Origin: Arthrobacter agilis
Lineage (GTDB): Bacteria; Actinomycetota; Actinomycetes; Actinomycetales; Micrococcaceae
DNA: 64,000 bases
Assembly (NCBI RefSeq): GCF_002157505.1
Contig: NZ_NFSC01000028.1
Span: forward strand, 310,001 to 374,000
Direction: 5' to 3'
A program made the position numbers and the translations under genes. This document shows positions 46,234-54,124 of the stretch, piece after piece (the first letter of the stretch is position 1; each line of letters begins with the position of its first letter). The notes under the pieces were generated by a model. It had not been told where the DNA came from. It made no database searches and worked only from the letters and a program-made list of their open reading frames with translations.

Positions 46234-46299
46234 GGCGCGGCTCAATCGGGCGTCTGGCGCGGCACAGTCGGGCGTCTGGCACGGCTCGGTCGGGGCACC
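46234..46299. repeat. Three degenerate 22-bp tandem repeats
   Basis: Units at 46234, 46256 and 46278 resemble GGCGCGGCTCAATCGGGCGT plus two bases; the first two differ at a few positions and the third is more diverged. They sit in the 178-base space between the convergent TIGR01777 and kinase genes, where no hairpin terminator is obvious. Confidence 0.6.
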
Positions 46300-46340
46300 G
46301 TGCGCGGCTCGTGCCGGACACCTGCCGGTTGCGCACCGTC

Positions 46341-48353
46341 TCACTCCGGAGGCGATACGACGGAATGAATCTGCCACGCGGGGCCGGAATTCCACAGGAT
46401 GAAGATGAGCTCCTGCCGGCCTGCGGCCATCAGCGGACTCGGCTCGGCATCCGCTCGCGGTGTCGACGCCGCCCTCTCCGTGTACGACGAGAGTGCCGCC
46501 GTCGCCCGGATGAGGGACACCTGCGTGCCGCCTGGTGCTCCGGTGACGCCCGGGAGGCTGCCGACCGCCGGCATCGCAGCGAGGTCCGTCTGACGGAGGA
46601 CCACAGGATCGCGGATGTCGATGGACAGGTCCTGGAGGTTCCGGCCCGAGTCCGCGAGCGCCGTCACGGCTTTCCGGTCCGCGGACAGGGCAGGGGATCC
46701 TTCGACGTCGACGGTTGTCAGGACGGCGGTGTCCGCCGTGGTGAATGCTGTTGCCCGAAGAGCCGCGAGACTCCTGAGCGCGGTGACAGGATCACCGGTC
46801 AGCAGTGCCTCGGCCGGTCGCTCGGACGGTACGCCCACTCCCCCGGATCCTTCCGGCCCCTCGTGTCCTTCCGATCCGGGCTCGGCTTCCTCCCGGCCCG
46901 TGGCCCCATTCGCTGCTGACATACCCGACTCAGCGCTCGAACCGGACCCCGCGCTCGAACCGGCGCTGGGCACCGGGCCGGGAGGGACAGCAGGTGGAGC
47001 GCCGAAACCGCCCAGCGTCACGGCGATCCCCGCGACCAGAAGCACGATGGCGGCCAGAGCTGCCGCCATCGCAAGGCCGTTCCGGGCCCGCCCGCCCGAT
47101 CGGCCTGCCCCGCGACGGGCAGACGTGCCGGCCGATGCGCCGCGGCGGGGAACCTTCTGCCCGGGCAGGGGCGGTCGGCGTGCGACTTCATGCGTTTCCT
47201 TCGTGGTGCTTCCACGACCCCCGATGATCCGCTTCCACCGTGACTGACGGACGGCGGGACGCGGGCCTGCGCGCCTCGTCACCAGGTCGGGAAGCACGCT
47301 GGAGTGGACAGCCGGCACGAGGTTCACAGGGTCCGGAGCAGCACTGGACAGCAGGATGCGCGCGAAGTGGTCAGCCGTGGGCCTGCGGTCCCGGGTGGAA
47401 CTCAGCCCGTCCTCGATGAGCTGCATGAGCTGTTGAGGGACCTCGGGAATGATCAGGACGAGGGGTGGCCGTTGCTCTGTCGGACCTGGAACCCTGCCCG
47501 TCAGGGCGAACCAGGACACCGCTGCGAGCGCGAAGACGTCCGCGCCGGAGTCGAACGGACCACGCTGCGTCGGATCGAGAAAGCCCGGTGTGCCCGCGGC
47601 GGCTTCCCTGTCGGATCCGAGGAGCCGCGCCGTTCCGAAGTCTCCGAGCAGCGGCTTGCCCTCGGCAGTGAACAGGATGTTTCCAGGCGTCACGTCGCCG
47701 TGCAGTGCTCCGGCGCTGTGGAGGTGGCTGAGCACCTGCGCTATGGGTACGAGGGCCGTGACGACTTCCGGAATGGGAAGCGGGCCCCTGCTGGTGACCA
47801 GGCCCAGCAGGGAACCGCCCGGTGCAAGGTCCATCAGCATGCCCGGACCCTGGTCGGTCCCGACCGTGCGGTGCACCCTGAGGAGGTGGTCATGGGAGAA
47901 CCGCTGCAGGAGCCGGAGCTCCCGAGCCATGTCCTCCGCCCCGACTCCCTGGTCCGGCGCCGGCCGCTCCCCGTCCGCATGCTGGAGCTGTTCATCCGGC
48001 GAGTCGGCGGCAGAGGGTTCCGAGGCGGAAGCTTCGGTCAGGGCCCGCGCGACGCGCCGGGCGCGCCGGACGGGTGGCGCGCCCACGGGATGGTCCGATG
48101 CGCCCTCGCCGGACCGGGACGGTCCCGCCACCTTGAGGGCGAACCGCTGTCCGCCGTCGTCCGTCACCAGCCAGACGGCGGAGGACCCGCCCCTGCCGAG
48201 CAGCCTTCCCACGCGCAGGCCCTGGACCACAGGCGGTGGCACGTCCTCGGCGGAGGAACGGGCAAGTAGTGGTTCGGACGGGGCACCCGGCAGGACACCG
48301 CCCGGGACAGTCCCCCGGGAATCCCCTGCCTGCAGTGGCGCGGCGTCGCTCAT
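46341..48353 (-). CDS. Membrane-anchored protein kinase-like protein with atypical catalytic loop
   Basis: A 670-residue Hanks-type kinase homologue. The Gly-loop LLGRGGSSAVWL, ATP Lys74 (FALKVAG), helix-C Glu145 and DFG (238-240) are present. The catalytic loop reads HGDVTPGN (218-225): the Asp is kept, but HRD is HGD and the usual Lys is Thr222. About 50 extra acidic/Pro residues separate Lys74 from helix C. A basic linker leads to one membrane helix (about 426-449) and an extracellular domain of about 220 residues with a Ser/Gly-rich stalk; I do not recognise that domain. It stands alone, divergent from the DUF6504-like gene. Confidence 0.82.
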   Translation of the reverse strand: MSDAAPLQAGDSRGTVPGGVLPGAPSEPLLARSSAEDVPPPVVQGLRVGRLLGRGGSSAVWLVTDDGGQRFALKVAGPSRSGEGASDHPVGAPPVRRARRVARALTEASASEPSAADSPDEQLQHADGERPAPDQGVGAEDMARELRLLQRFSHDHLLRVHRTVGTDQGPGMLMDLAPGGSLLGLVTSRGPLPIPEVVTALVPIAQVLSHLHSAGALHGDVTPGNILFTAEGKPLLGDFGTARLLGSDREAAAGTPGFLDPTQRGPFDSGADVFALAAVSWFALTGRVPGPTEQRPPLVLIIPEVPQQLMQLIEDGLSSTRDRRPTADHFARILLSSAAPDPVNLVPAVHSSVLPDLVTRRAGPRPAVRQSRWKRIIGGRGSTTKETHEVARRPPLPGQKVPRRGASAGTSARRGAGRSGGRARNGLAMAAALAAIVLLVAGIAVTLGGFGAPPAVPPGPVPSAGSSAGSGSSAESGMSAANGATGREEAEPGSEGHEGPEGSGGVGVPSERPAEALLTGDPVTALRSLAALRATAFTTADTAVLTTVDVEGSPALSADRKAVTALADSGRNLQDLSIDIRDPVVLRQTDLAAMPAVGSLPGVTGAPGGTQVSLIRATAALSSYTERAASTPRADAEPSPLMAAGRQELIFILWNSGPAWQIHSVVSPPE

Positions 48354-48489
48354 GCATCAGTTCTAGGCCACCGGAGCAGGGAGGCCGGCGTTATCCACAG
48401 GGCCTCCCGCAACTACTCCCGACCCCATTGATTTCGTCGAACATACGTTCTATTTTTAACCTTCAGGCATCCACCAGACAGGCAGCGTC

Positions 48490-48855
48490 ATGAAGCCCAC
48501 CCCCGACACGATCGGCCCCTGGCGGCCGTGCGATGAAGCGGTCGCGCTCACCTTCGAGGAGACCAGCGGCACGCCCGAGCCCTCCTGCCTGCGCTGGCGC
48601 GGGTCCCTCTGGCGCGTCGTCGGCCGCAGCCGTCACTGGTCCACCTGGCACGCGCTGCCCGTGGTGCCCCTCCACGCGGGCAACGGGCCGACGACGCGGG
48701 GCCTCAGGGCCGACTTCTGGCGGTTCCAGGCACAGACCGATCCGGTCTCGCCCGTGGCGTGCTTCGAGGTACGGCGGGCCGACCGGGAATGGCGCCTGGT
48801 CCGGCGCGACGCGACGTTCGACGTCCCTGGACAATTCGACGTCCCCCGACAGTAG
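48490..48855 (+). CDS. DUF6504-like small protein
   Basis: A 121-residue cytosolic protein with CLRWRGSLWRVVGRSRHWSTW and TTRGLRADFWRFQAQ, resembling the DUF6504 family found in actinobacteria alone or beside Y-family polymerases. No polymerase is adjacent here. Short repeats FDVPGQFDVPRQ end the protein. The family call is moderate and no function can be given. It precedes lipB by 83 bases on the same strand. Confidence 0.6.
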   Translation: MKPTPDTIGPWRPCDEAVALTFEETSGTPEPSCLRWRGSLWRVVGRSRHWSTWHALPVVPLHAGNGPTTRGLRADFWRFQAQTDPVSPVACFEVRRADREWRLVRRDATFDVPGQFDVPRQ

Positions 48856-48938
48856 GGCCAGAGCAGCGCCCCTTTCGGAGCGGGCACCGCGCGGAACCGG
48901 TGGAAAGGAACGTGGCGGACGGGACTACGATTGGACCC

Positions 48939-49676
48939 ATGACTCTTGTGCTGTCGCGCGTCGGCCTCGCTCCGGATTACATCGAGTACACGCAGGGGTG
49001 GGAGATGCAGAAAGACCTGCATGCGAAGGTGGTCGACGGCGCCGCGCCCAGTACCGTCCTCCTGCTCGAGCACACACCCGTGTACACCGCGGGCAAGCGC
49101 ACTGAGGACCACGAGCGCCCCTTTGACGGCACGCCCGTCGTCCCCGTGGACCGCGGCGGAAAGCTCACGTGGCACGGGCCCGGACAACTGGTGGGATACC
49201 CGATCCTCGCCCTGCGGGATCCGGCGCGCGTCGCGGACTACGTCCATACCCTCGAGGAAGTCATCATCACCGCACTCCGCCACTTCGGCATCGACGGCAT
49301 CCGGGTCGACGGCCGGTCCGGCGTCTGGCTGGCGGCAGCGGATGACCGACCCGCGCGGAAGATCGCCGCGATCGGCATCCGCGTGAAGGATCGGGTCACG
49401 ATGCACGGCTTCGCCGTCAACTGCAGCAACGATCTCGCGCCGTTCCAGCAGATCGTCCCGTGCGGCATCAGTGATGCCGGGGTCACGTCCATCTCCGCCG
49501 AGTGCGGCCGGACAGTGCCTCCCACGGACGTCGTTTCGCTTATCGAGGCCGAACTGCGCAAGAATGAGGCGTTGCTGGTGGCCGAGGACGACGCCGCCTC
49601 AACCCAGATCGGTGCTGGCACTGCCGCCACGTCCGGCGCCACCCATGGCATCCAGCCAGAAGGAGCTTTACTGTGA
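48939..49676 (+). CDS. lipB: Lipoyl(octanoyl) transferase
   Basis: Moves octanoyl from acyl carrier protein to lipoyl domains such as those of the E2 at 42.6-44.4 kb. The 245-residue protein has the substrate-pocket sequence [18 protein letters not shown], the catalytic Lys in [10 protein letters not shown] and the catalytic Cys in [12 protein letters not shown]. The frame is open from 48759, but ATG at 48939 gives the family start; TACGAT seven bases before it suggests a leaderless mRNA. The stop overlaps lipA in GTGA. Confidence 0.95.
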   Translation: MTLVLSRVGLAPDYIEYTQGWEMQKDLHAKVVDGAAPSTVLLLEHTPVYTAGKRTEDHERPFDGTPVVPVDRGGKLTWHGPGQLVGYPILALRDPARVADYVHTLEEVIITALRHFGIDGIRVDGRSGVWLAAADDRPARKIAAIGIRVKDRVTMHGFAVNCSNDLAPFQQIVPCGISDAGVTSISAECGRTVPPTDVVSLIEAELRKNEALLVAEDDAASTQIGAGTAATSGATHGIQPEGALL

Positions 49677-50674
49677 GCCTTGCCCCCGAGGGCCGCCGCC
49701 TGCTGCGCATCGAGGCGCGCAATGCCGAGACGCCGGTCGAGCGCAAGCCGGACTGGATGAAGGCGAAGGTCAACATCGGACCCGAGTTCGTCGCGATGAA
49801 GAACCTGGTGAAGAAGGAGGGCCTGCACACCGTCTGCGAAGAGGCGGGGTGCCCCAACATCTTCGAGTGCTGGGAGGACCGTGAGGCCACCTTCCTCATC
49901 GGCGGCTCCGAGTGCACCCGCCGGTGCGACTTCTGCCAGATCGACACGGGCAAGCCGCAGCCGCTGGACCGCAGCGAGCCCTTCAAAGTGGCCCAGTCGG
50001 TGCAGTCCATGAACCTGCGCTACGCAACGGTGACCGGCGTCGCCCGCGACGACCTCGCCGACGAGGGCGTCTGGCTCTACGCCGAGACCATCCGGCAGAT
50101 CCACAGCATGAACCCCGGCACGGGAGTCGAGATCCTCATCCCCGATTTCTCCGGGCGCCCCGAGCACATCGCCGCGATCTGCGACGCCGCCCCGGAGGTC
50201 TTCGCGCACAATGTGGAGACGGTGCCGCGCATCTTCAAGCGCATCCGACCGGCCTTCCGCTACGAGCGCTCGCTCGACGTCATCACCCAGGGACGGGACC
50301 GTGGCATGGTCACGAAGTCCAACCTCATCCTCGGCATGGGCGAGACACGCGAGGAGATCTCCGAGGCCCTCCGGGACCTGCACGCCGCAGGATGCGACCT
50401 CATCACGATCACGCAGTACCTGCGCCCCAGCGAACGCCACCTGCCCGTCGACCGATGGGTGAAGCCCGGTGAATTCGTCGAACTGAGTGAAGAGGCGGAA
50501 GAGATCGGCTTCCTCGGCGTCATGAGCGGCCCGCTCGTGCGCTCGTCCTATCGCGCGGGCCGCCTCTGGGCACGCGCCATGCGGAAGAAGGGTCTCGAGT
50601 TGCCCCCCGAACTCGCGCACCTCGACGAACCCGGCTCCGCCTCCCAGGAAGCGACCTCGCTCCTCGCCGGCTGA
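49673..50674 (+). CDS. lipA: Lipoyl synthase
   Basis: A radical-SAM enzyme that inserts two sulfurs into the octanoyl group. The 333-residue protein has both [4Fe-4S] cluster motifs: Cys55, Cys60 and Cys66 ([12 protein letters not shown]) for the auxiliary cluster and Cys81, Cys85 and Cys88 (CTRRCDFC) for the SAM cluster. The C-terminal RSSYRAG supplies the Ser ligand. It starts at GTG overlapping lipB, so the pair is translationally coupled. Confidence 0.97.
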   Translation: MSLAPEGRRLLRIEARNAETPVERKPDWMKAKVNIGPEFVAMKNLVKKEGLHTVCEEAGCPNIFECWEDREATFLIGGSECTRRCDFCQIDTGKPQPLDRSEPFKVAQSVQSMNLRYATVTGVARDDLADEGVWLYAETIRQIHSMNPGTGVEILIPDFSGRPEHIAAICDAAPEVFAHNVETVPRIFKRIRPAFRYERSLDVITQGRDRGMVTKSNLILGMGETREEISEALRDLHAAGCDLITITQYLRPSERHLPVDRWVKPGEFVELSEEAEEIGFLGVMSGPLVRSSYRAGRLWARAMRKKGLELPPELAHLDEPGSASQEATSLLAG

Positions 50675-50780
50675 CGCAGGTACTGTCCCGGCGGCTACCG
50701 CACCAGCCGCCCGCGGAACCGCAGCACATCGTCGGGGAACCGGCGGTCATCCTGATCTCATCCCGTAGAATCGAAGTACT

Positions 50781-51533
50781 ATGTCGCACGCAATCGATCC
50801 TTCAGGCTCACCCACGCCCAAACGCCGCCTCTTCTCGCGCAAGCCGAAAGCCGGGGCTGCGCCGAAGCAGACCGGGCGGATGAAGCAGGTTGTCGAAGTC
50901 TTCAAGATGACGCGGCGCAACGACCCCAGCGCTGTCTGGTTCATGCTGCTGGCGTTCGTCGGGATCATCGCGCTGGGCCTGCTCGTCGGACTCCTGATCA
51001 ACAACGTCATCACGCTGATGATCATCGCGATCCCGCTGGCTGTCCTTGCGGCCATCTTCATCCTGTCCCGCAGGGCCGAACGCGCGGCGTTCTCCCAGAT
51101 CGAGGGAAAGCCCGGCGCTGCCGGCGCTGCGCTGAGCGTCCTTCGCCGCGGGTGGATCCTGCAGGAGCAGCCGGTCGCGGTGAATCCGCGGACGCAGGAC
51201 GCCGTATTCCGGATCATCGGCCGGCCGGGCGTCGTCCTCGTGTCGGAGGGCCCCTCCACGCGGGTCAAGCAACTCCTCGACGGTGAGAAGCGCAAGATGG
51301 CGCGAATCATCCCGAACGTTCCGGTGCACGTGATCGAGACGGGCCGCGGTGACCGCCAGGTACCCCTCTCCAAGGTCCCGAAGACCGTGCAGAAGCTGAA
51401 GAAGACGCTGACCAAGCAGGAGGTCCACGCCGTTGACAAGCGCCTGGCCGCCCTGGGCAGCAAGCTTCCGATCCCCAAGGGCGTGGACCCCTTCAAGGCC
51501 CGCCCCGACCGCAAGGCGATGCGCGGGCGCTGA
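50781..51533 (+). CDS. DUF4191 domain-containing membrane protein
   Basis: A 250-residue actinobacterial protein. A basic N-terminus of about 50 residues is followed by two adjacent membrane helices (about 52-95: WFMLLAFVGIIALGLLVGLL, then LMIIAIPLAVLAAIFIL) and a soluble basic C-terminal domain. DUF4191 regularly follows lipA in Actinobacteria. TAGAAT lies nine bases upstream of the ATG without a Shine-Dalgarno. Its function is unknown. Confidence 0.88.
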   Translation: MSHAIDPSGSPTPKRRLFSRKPKAGAAPKQTGRMKQVVEVFKMTRRNDPSAVWFMLLAFVGIIALGLLVGLLINNVITLMIIAIPLAVLAAIFILSRRAERAAFSQIEGKPGAAGAALSVLRRGWILQEQPVAVNPRTQDAVFRIIGRPGVVLVSEGPSTRVKQLLDGEKRKMARIIPNVPVHVIETGRGDRQVPLSKVPKTVQKLKKTLTKQEVHAVDKRLAALGSKLPIPKGVDPFKARPDRKAMRGR

Positions 51534-51544
51534 CCGCAGACAGC

Positions 51545-51576
51545 AAGAGCCCCTCCCGGCGACGGGAGGGGCTCTT
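51545..51576. terminator. Bidirectional terminator
   Basis: A perfect 13-bp stem: AAGAGCCCCTCCC (51545-51557) with GGGAGGGGCTCTT (51564-51576), 6-base loop, 11 bases after the DUF4191 stop and between convergent genes. Confidence 0.88.
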
Positions 51577-51627
51577 CGCGTTTCGGGATCTGTTGCGGGG
51601 TTCCCGGTGCTGGAGCAGTGCTAGATG

Positions 51628-52065
51628 CTAGATCCGGAACAGGCCGGTGTTCCGGGCCCGGTCGTGGAGGCCGCGCTGGTCGGCGTCGATGATGAAGGCC
51701 GGGATGACGAGGCATACGAGCACACTGCGGACGATGGCCGTCAGGTAACCGGCCGGCTTGCCGTCGAGCGTCTGCACCTGCATCCGTAGGAGACGATGCC
51801 CGATGCTGTAGCCGAAGAAACCGACGAACAGGATCTGCTCCACGAGGAAGATGTACAGCGTCGCGAAGCCGTCGTAGTCGAAGAACGCGGCGGAGATGAG
51901 CGAGCAGAGAACCCAGTCGATCAGCAGGGCACCGGCCCTGGGTCCGAAACGGGCGAGGGACCCGGGACCAGATTCGGGCCGGCCGAGTCGCTGCCCGGGC
52001 CATTGCTGATCGCCCGACGGCGGCGGGCCTTCCATCCACGAGCCGATGTTCTCCCTGTTCACCAC
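51628..52065 (-). CDS. RDD family membrane protein
   Basis: A 145-residue protein with a Pro/Gly-rich cytoplasmic N-terminus of about 40 residues, followed by the RDD domain. The domain keeps LARFGPRAGALLIDWVL (Arg and Asp of RDD), GYSIGHRLLRMQVQTLDG and the C-terminal HDRARNT, across three or so membrane helices. The function of the family is poorly defined. It is divergent from glnA, a recurrent actinobacterial arrangement. Confidence 0.9.
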   Translation of the reverse strand: MVNRENIGSWMEGPPPSGDQQWPGQRLGRPESGPGSLARFGPRAGALLIDWVLCSLISAAFFDYDGFATLYIFLVEQILFVGFFGYSIGHRLLRMQVQTLDGKPAGYLTAIVRSVLVCLVIPAFIIDADQRGLHDRARNTGLFRI

Positions 52066-52162
52066 GCCTCTAGCCTACCCGCGCAACGACAGGCTCCGGC
52101 CCGGCCGTATTATGCCTCCGCGCTCCCGGGGGCGCTAGGGTGGGAGGCGCAGTTCACGTCAT

Positions 52163-52200
52163 GTAACGTCCCGGAAACAAAGCCGACACCAGCGAGAAAC
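52163..52200 (+). promoter_or_regulatory. GlnR-type box upstream of glnA
   Basis: Four half-sites with exact 6-base spacing: GTAAC (52163-52167), GAAAC (52174-52178), GACAC (52185-52189) and GAAAC (52196-52200). This matches the published actinobacterial GlnR pattern gTnAC-n6-GaAAC repeated twice, with one mismatch in the third half-site. It lies 130 bases before the glnA start; a TACAGT -10-like hexamer follows at 52211-52216. No glnR gene is in the window. Confidence 0.75.
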
Positions 52201-52329
52201 TGCCTGCTCATACAGTTGGGACGAGCCGGCGGTAGAGAGCCAGCCTGCCAGAGCCCGTGATATCCCGTGCGGCGCAGGACATGCGCTGGCGCCGGTTTTC
52301 CCCCAGCCATGCGTTAGGAGCATGAATCG

Positions 52330-53754
52330 ATGTTTAAGAATGCGGACGAGGTCCTCAAGTTCATCGCCGACGAAGACATCAGGTTTGTCGATGTCCGGTT
52401 CACCGACCTCCCGGGAGTGCAGCAGCACTTCAACGTTCCCGCCAAGTCGGTCGACGCGGACTTCTTCGTGCACGGCCAGCTCTTCGATGGATCCTCCATC
52501 CGCGGCTTCCAGGGCATTGCGGAATCGGACATGCAGCTCATCCCGGATGTGACGACGGCGTTCATCGACCCGTTCCGGACGGAGAAGACCCTCGCGCTGA
52601 ACTTCTCCATCGTCAACCCCCGCACGGGCGATCCCTACCACCGCGATCCCCGCAGCGTCGCAGAGCGCGCCGAGGCGTACCTCTCCTCCACCGGCATCGC
52701 GGACACCGCGTTCTTCGCTCCCGAGGCAGAGTTCTTCATCTTCGACAACGTCCAGTACGAGTCTTCCCCGCAGGGCAGCTTCTACAAGGTCGACTCGATC
52801 GAGGCTCCCTGGAACAGCGGACGCGAGGAAGTCGGTGGCAACCTCGGCAACAAGACCCCGTTCAAGGGCGGCTACTTCCCGGTTTCCCCCGTGGACAAGC
52901 AGGCCGACCTGCGCGACGCGATCTGCGTCGAGCTGGACAAGGCAGGCCTCGAGGTCGAGCGTTCGCACCACGAGGTCGGCGGTGCGGGCCAGGCCGAGAT
53001 CAACTACAAGTTCACGACCATGACGCACGCTGCGGACGACCTGCAGAAGTTCAAGTACATCGTGAAGAACGTCTCCGACGCGTGGGGCAAGTCCGCGACC
53101 TTCATGCCGAAGCCGGTCTTCGGTGAGAACGGCTCCGGTATGCACTGCCACCAGTCGCTGTGGAGCGACGGACAGCCGCTGTTCTACGACGAGCGCGGCT
53201 ACGCCGGCCTGTCGGACATGGCCCGCTGGTACATCGGCGGCCTGCTGAAGCACGCCTCTGCCGTCCTGGCCTTCACCAACCCGACGGTGAACTCCTACCG
53301 TCGCCTGGTCAAGGGTTTCGAAGCCCCGGTCAACATGGTCTACTCGCAGGGCAACCGCTCTGCCGGTATCCGTATCCCGATCACCGGATCGAACCCCAAG
53401 GCCAAGCGCATCGAGTTCCGCGCACCGGACCCGTCGTCGAACCCCTACCTGGCCTTCGCCGCCCAGCTCATGGCAGGCCTCGACGGGATCAAGAACCGCA
53501 TCGAGCCCGCCGAGCCCATCGACAAGGACCTCTACGAGCTCCCCGCCGAGGAAGCCAAGGACATCCAGAAGGCTCCCGGTTCGCTCGAGGAGGCCCTGCT
53601 GGCGCTCGAGGCCGACAACGAGTTCCTGCAGGCCGGCGACGTCTTCACGCAGGACCTGATCGACACCTGGATCGAGTACAAGCGCGAGATGGAGATCAAG
53701 CCGCTCTCGCTGCGGCCGAACCCCTACGAGTTCGAGCTCTACTACGGCGTCTAG
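52330..53754 (+). CDS. glnA: Glutamine synthetase type I
   Basis: Makes glutamine from glutamate, ammonia and ATP; the main assimilatory enzyme. The 474-residue protein has the N-terminal [16 protein letters not shown], the metal-site [18 protein letters not shown], the ATP-site [10 protein letters not shown] and the adenylylation loop DKDLYELP with Tyr402 as the predicted GlnE target. It is the regulated GSI-beta form. Control is likely both transcriptional (the GlnR-type box at 52163-52200) and by GlnE encoded 2.5 kb downstream. Confidence 0.97.
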   Translation: MFKNADEVLKFIADEDIRFVDVRFTDLPGVQQHFNVPAKSVDADFFVHGQLFDGSSIRGFQGIAESDMQLIPDVTTAFIDPFRTEKTLALNFSIVNPRTGDPYHRDPRSVAERAEAYLSSTGIADTAFFAPEAEFFIFDNVQYESSPQGSFYKVDSIEAPWNSGREEVGGNLGNKTPFKGGYFPVSPVDKQADLRDAICVELDKAGLEVERSHHEVGGAGQAEINYKFTTMTHAADDLQKFKYIVKNVSDAWGKSATFMPKPVFGENGSGMHCHQSLWSDGQPLFYDERGYAGLSDMARWYIGGLLKHASAVLAFTNPTVNSYRRLVKGFEAPVNMVYSQGNRSAGIRIPITGSNPKAKRIEFRAPDPSSNPYLAFAAQLMAGLDGIKNRIEPAEPIDKDLYELPAEEAKDIQKAPGSLEEALLALEADNEFLQAGDVFTQDLIDTWIEYKREMEIKPLSLRPNPYEFELYYGV

Positions 53755-53807
53755 CAGCAGAACGGACTGGAAGCGCGGTTAGTCCGCCTTCAGTCCGGGC
53801 ATGTGGC

Positions 53808-53842
53808 GGAGGGTCCCTTGGATGACAACCAAGGGACCCTCC
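53808..53842. terminator. Terminator after glnA
   Basis: A perfect 14-bp stem: GGAGGGTCCCTTGG (53808-53821) with CCAAGGGACCCTCC (53829-53842), 7-base loop, 53 bases after the stop. The rest of the 370-base gap before the acyltransferase holds no gene; a TATACT at 54042-54047 may be that gene's -10. Confidence 0.88.
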
Positions 53843-54124
53843 GTTCGTCGTCGGCCACCTCCCTGGCCCGCGGCGAGGAGATGTGCCGCACCATCCCCGC
53901 CAGACACGGGGTTGGCTGAATTTCAGCCACGGTCGCAGGTCCCGTTCGGCGACCTGGTGAAGGCGTTCCCTGTCCTCCCCGGGTTGTTGCCGAACGCCCA
54001 CGACCATCCGTGTCGAAAGCGCTACCGAGTCCTCCCGCTTCTATACTCGTCAAGGCCGTGAATGTCCTTGATCAACGTCACCGAGTCTGGGCGAGGTGTT
54101 TCCCGCGGCGTCTCAGGAGGACCG

